Below, piece after piece: positions 41,930 to 42,063 of a DNA stretch of 42,063 bases. Every line of letters starts with the position of its first letter. Within the stretch, counting starts at the first letter, position 1. The translations under genes and the position numbers were made by a program. The DNA comes from Prevotellaceae bacterium (GTDB lineage Bacteria; Bacteroidota; Bacteroidia; Bacteroidales; Bacteroidaceae): contig JAQXRI010000139.1 in the NCBI GenBank assembly GCA_029218445.1, forward strand, positions 1 to 42,063, written 5' to 3'. The notes beneath the pieces were generated by a model, which searched no databases, was not told the origin of the DNA, and was given only the letters and a program-made list of their open reading frames with translations.

Positions 41930-42063
41930 AAACGAATAAATTATTTTTTGCCGCAGCACTCGTGGCAGCCTCGGCCGCCTTACAGTCGTGTGACGACTAC
42001 CTCGACGTGCTTCCTTCAAAGAGCTCGTCGCTGCCAGTGACTACTGTTGAGCATGACATCCGA
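41926..42063 (+). CDS. SusD/RagB family lipoprotein, N-terminal 46 residues (3' cut by window edge)
   Basis: The frame starts at ATG 41926, overlapping the previous stop, and is open to the window end. The peptide has a lipoprotein signal (MKTNKLFFAAALVAASAALQ with Cys22 in LQSC) followed by DDYLDVLPSKSSSLPVTT, the standard beginning of a SusD-like protein. A SusC gene normally lies directly upstream of susD; here the anti-sigma-like frame is in that place. The remainder of the gene is outside the window. Confidence 0.85.
   Translation, partial: MKTNKLFFAAALVAASAALQSCDDYLDVLPSKSSSLPVTTVEHDIR

Overview
The window reads as chromosomal DNA from a member of the Bacteroidales, most likely Prevotellaceae. 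The grounds are SusC/SusD pairs, a hybrid two-component system, OmpH/Skp and DUF6089/DUF6242 envelope genes, a gamma-alpha fused 2-oxoacid:ferredoxin oxidoreductase, and promoters of the Bacteroidetes type (TTTG or TTG, about 19-20 nt, then TAnnTTTG) in front of most transcription units. I see no rRNA, tRNA, CRISPR array, transposase or phage gene. Genus-level placement is inference.

Layout. 1-3858 (+): the 3' part of a DUF234-type ATPase, an iron-sulfur flavoprotein-like reductase, a GPH-family transporter cut down to its C-terminal half, and a secreted phytase-like esterase. 3875-11874 (-): one tight eight-gene envelope operon, read as DUF6242 lipoprotein, DUF6089 barrel, uppS, bamA, three OmpH/Skp paralogues and murI. 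12054-12250 (-): a compact unit with its own promoter and terminator, encoding a 37-residue one-helix peptide or a small RNA. 12414-17287 (-): pckA, then korB and korA, separated by a MITE/REP-like palindrome. 17513-20477 (-): GH43 arabinanase-like enzyme, LolC/E-type permease, rbfA and a DUF3467 protein.

20819-31319 (+) is the most interesting block: iorA, iorB, phenylacetate-CoA ligase, ACT-domain protein, porin, sodium:solute symporter, PaaI-type thioesterase, a second phenylacetate-CoA ligase and a class I/II aminotransferase. Together these give every step between an external arylacetate and an aromatic amino acid: outer-membrane and inner-membrane passage, activation to aryl-acetyl-CoA, ferredoxin-dependent carboxylation to arylpyruvate, and transamination. 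The same enzymes run backwards would ferment aromatic amino acids to phenylacetate or indoleacetate and recover ATP. The two ligase genes are each preceded by related intergenic repeat elements. IorA lacks the usual C-terminal ferredoxin domain.

31845-40838 (+): a SusC/SusD pair followed directly by a hybrid two-component regulator, without glycoside hydrolases in view. 40866-42063: a divergent ECF sigma factor gene broken by two frameshifts, an anti-sigma-like gene with an in-frame stop, and the start of another SusD whose usual SusC partner is missing upstream. The right edge therefore looks like a decaying polysaccharide- or glycan-utilisation locus, or one damaged by assembly errors.
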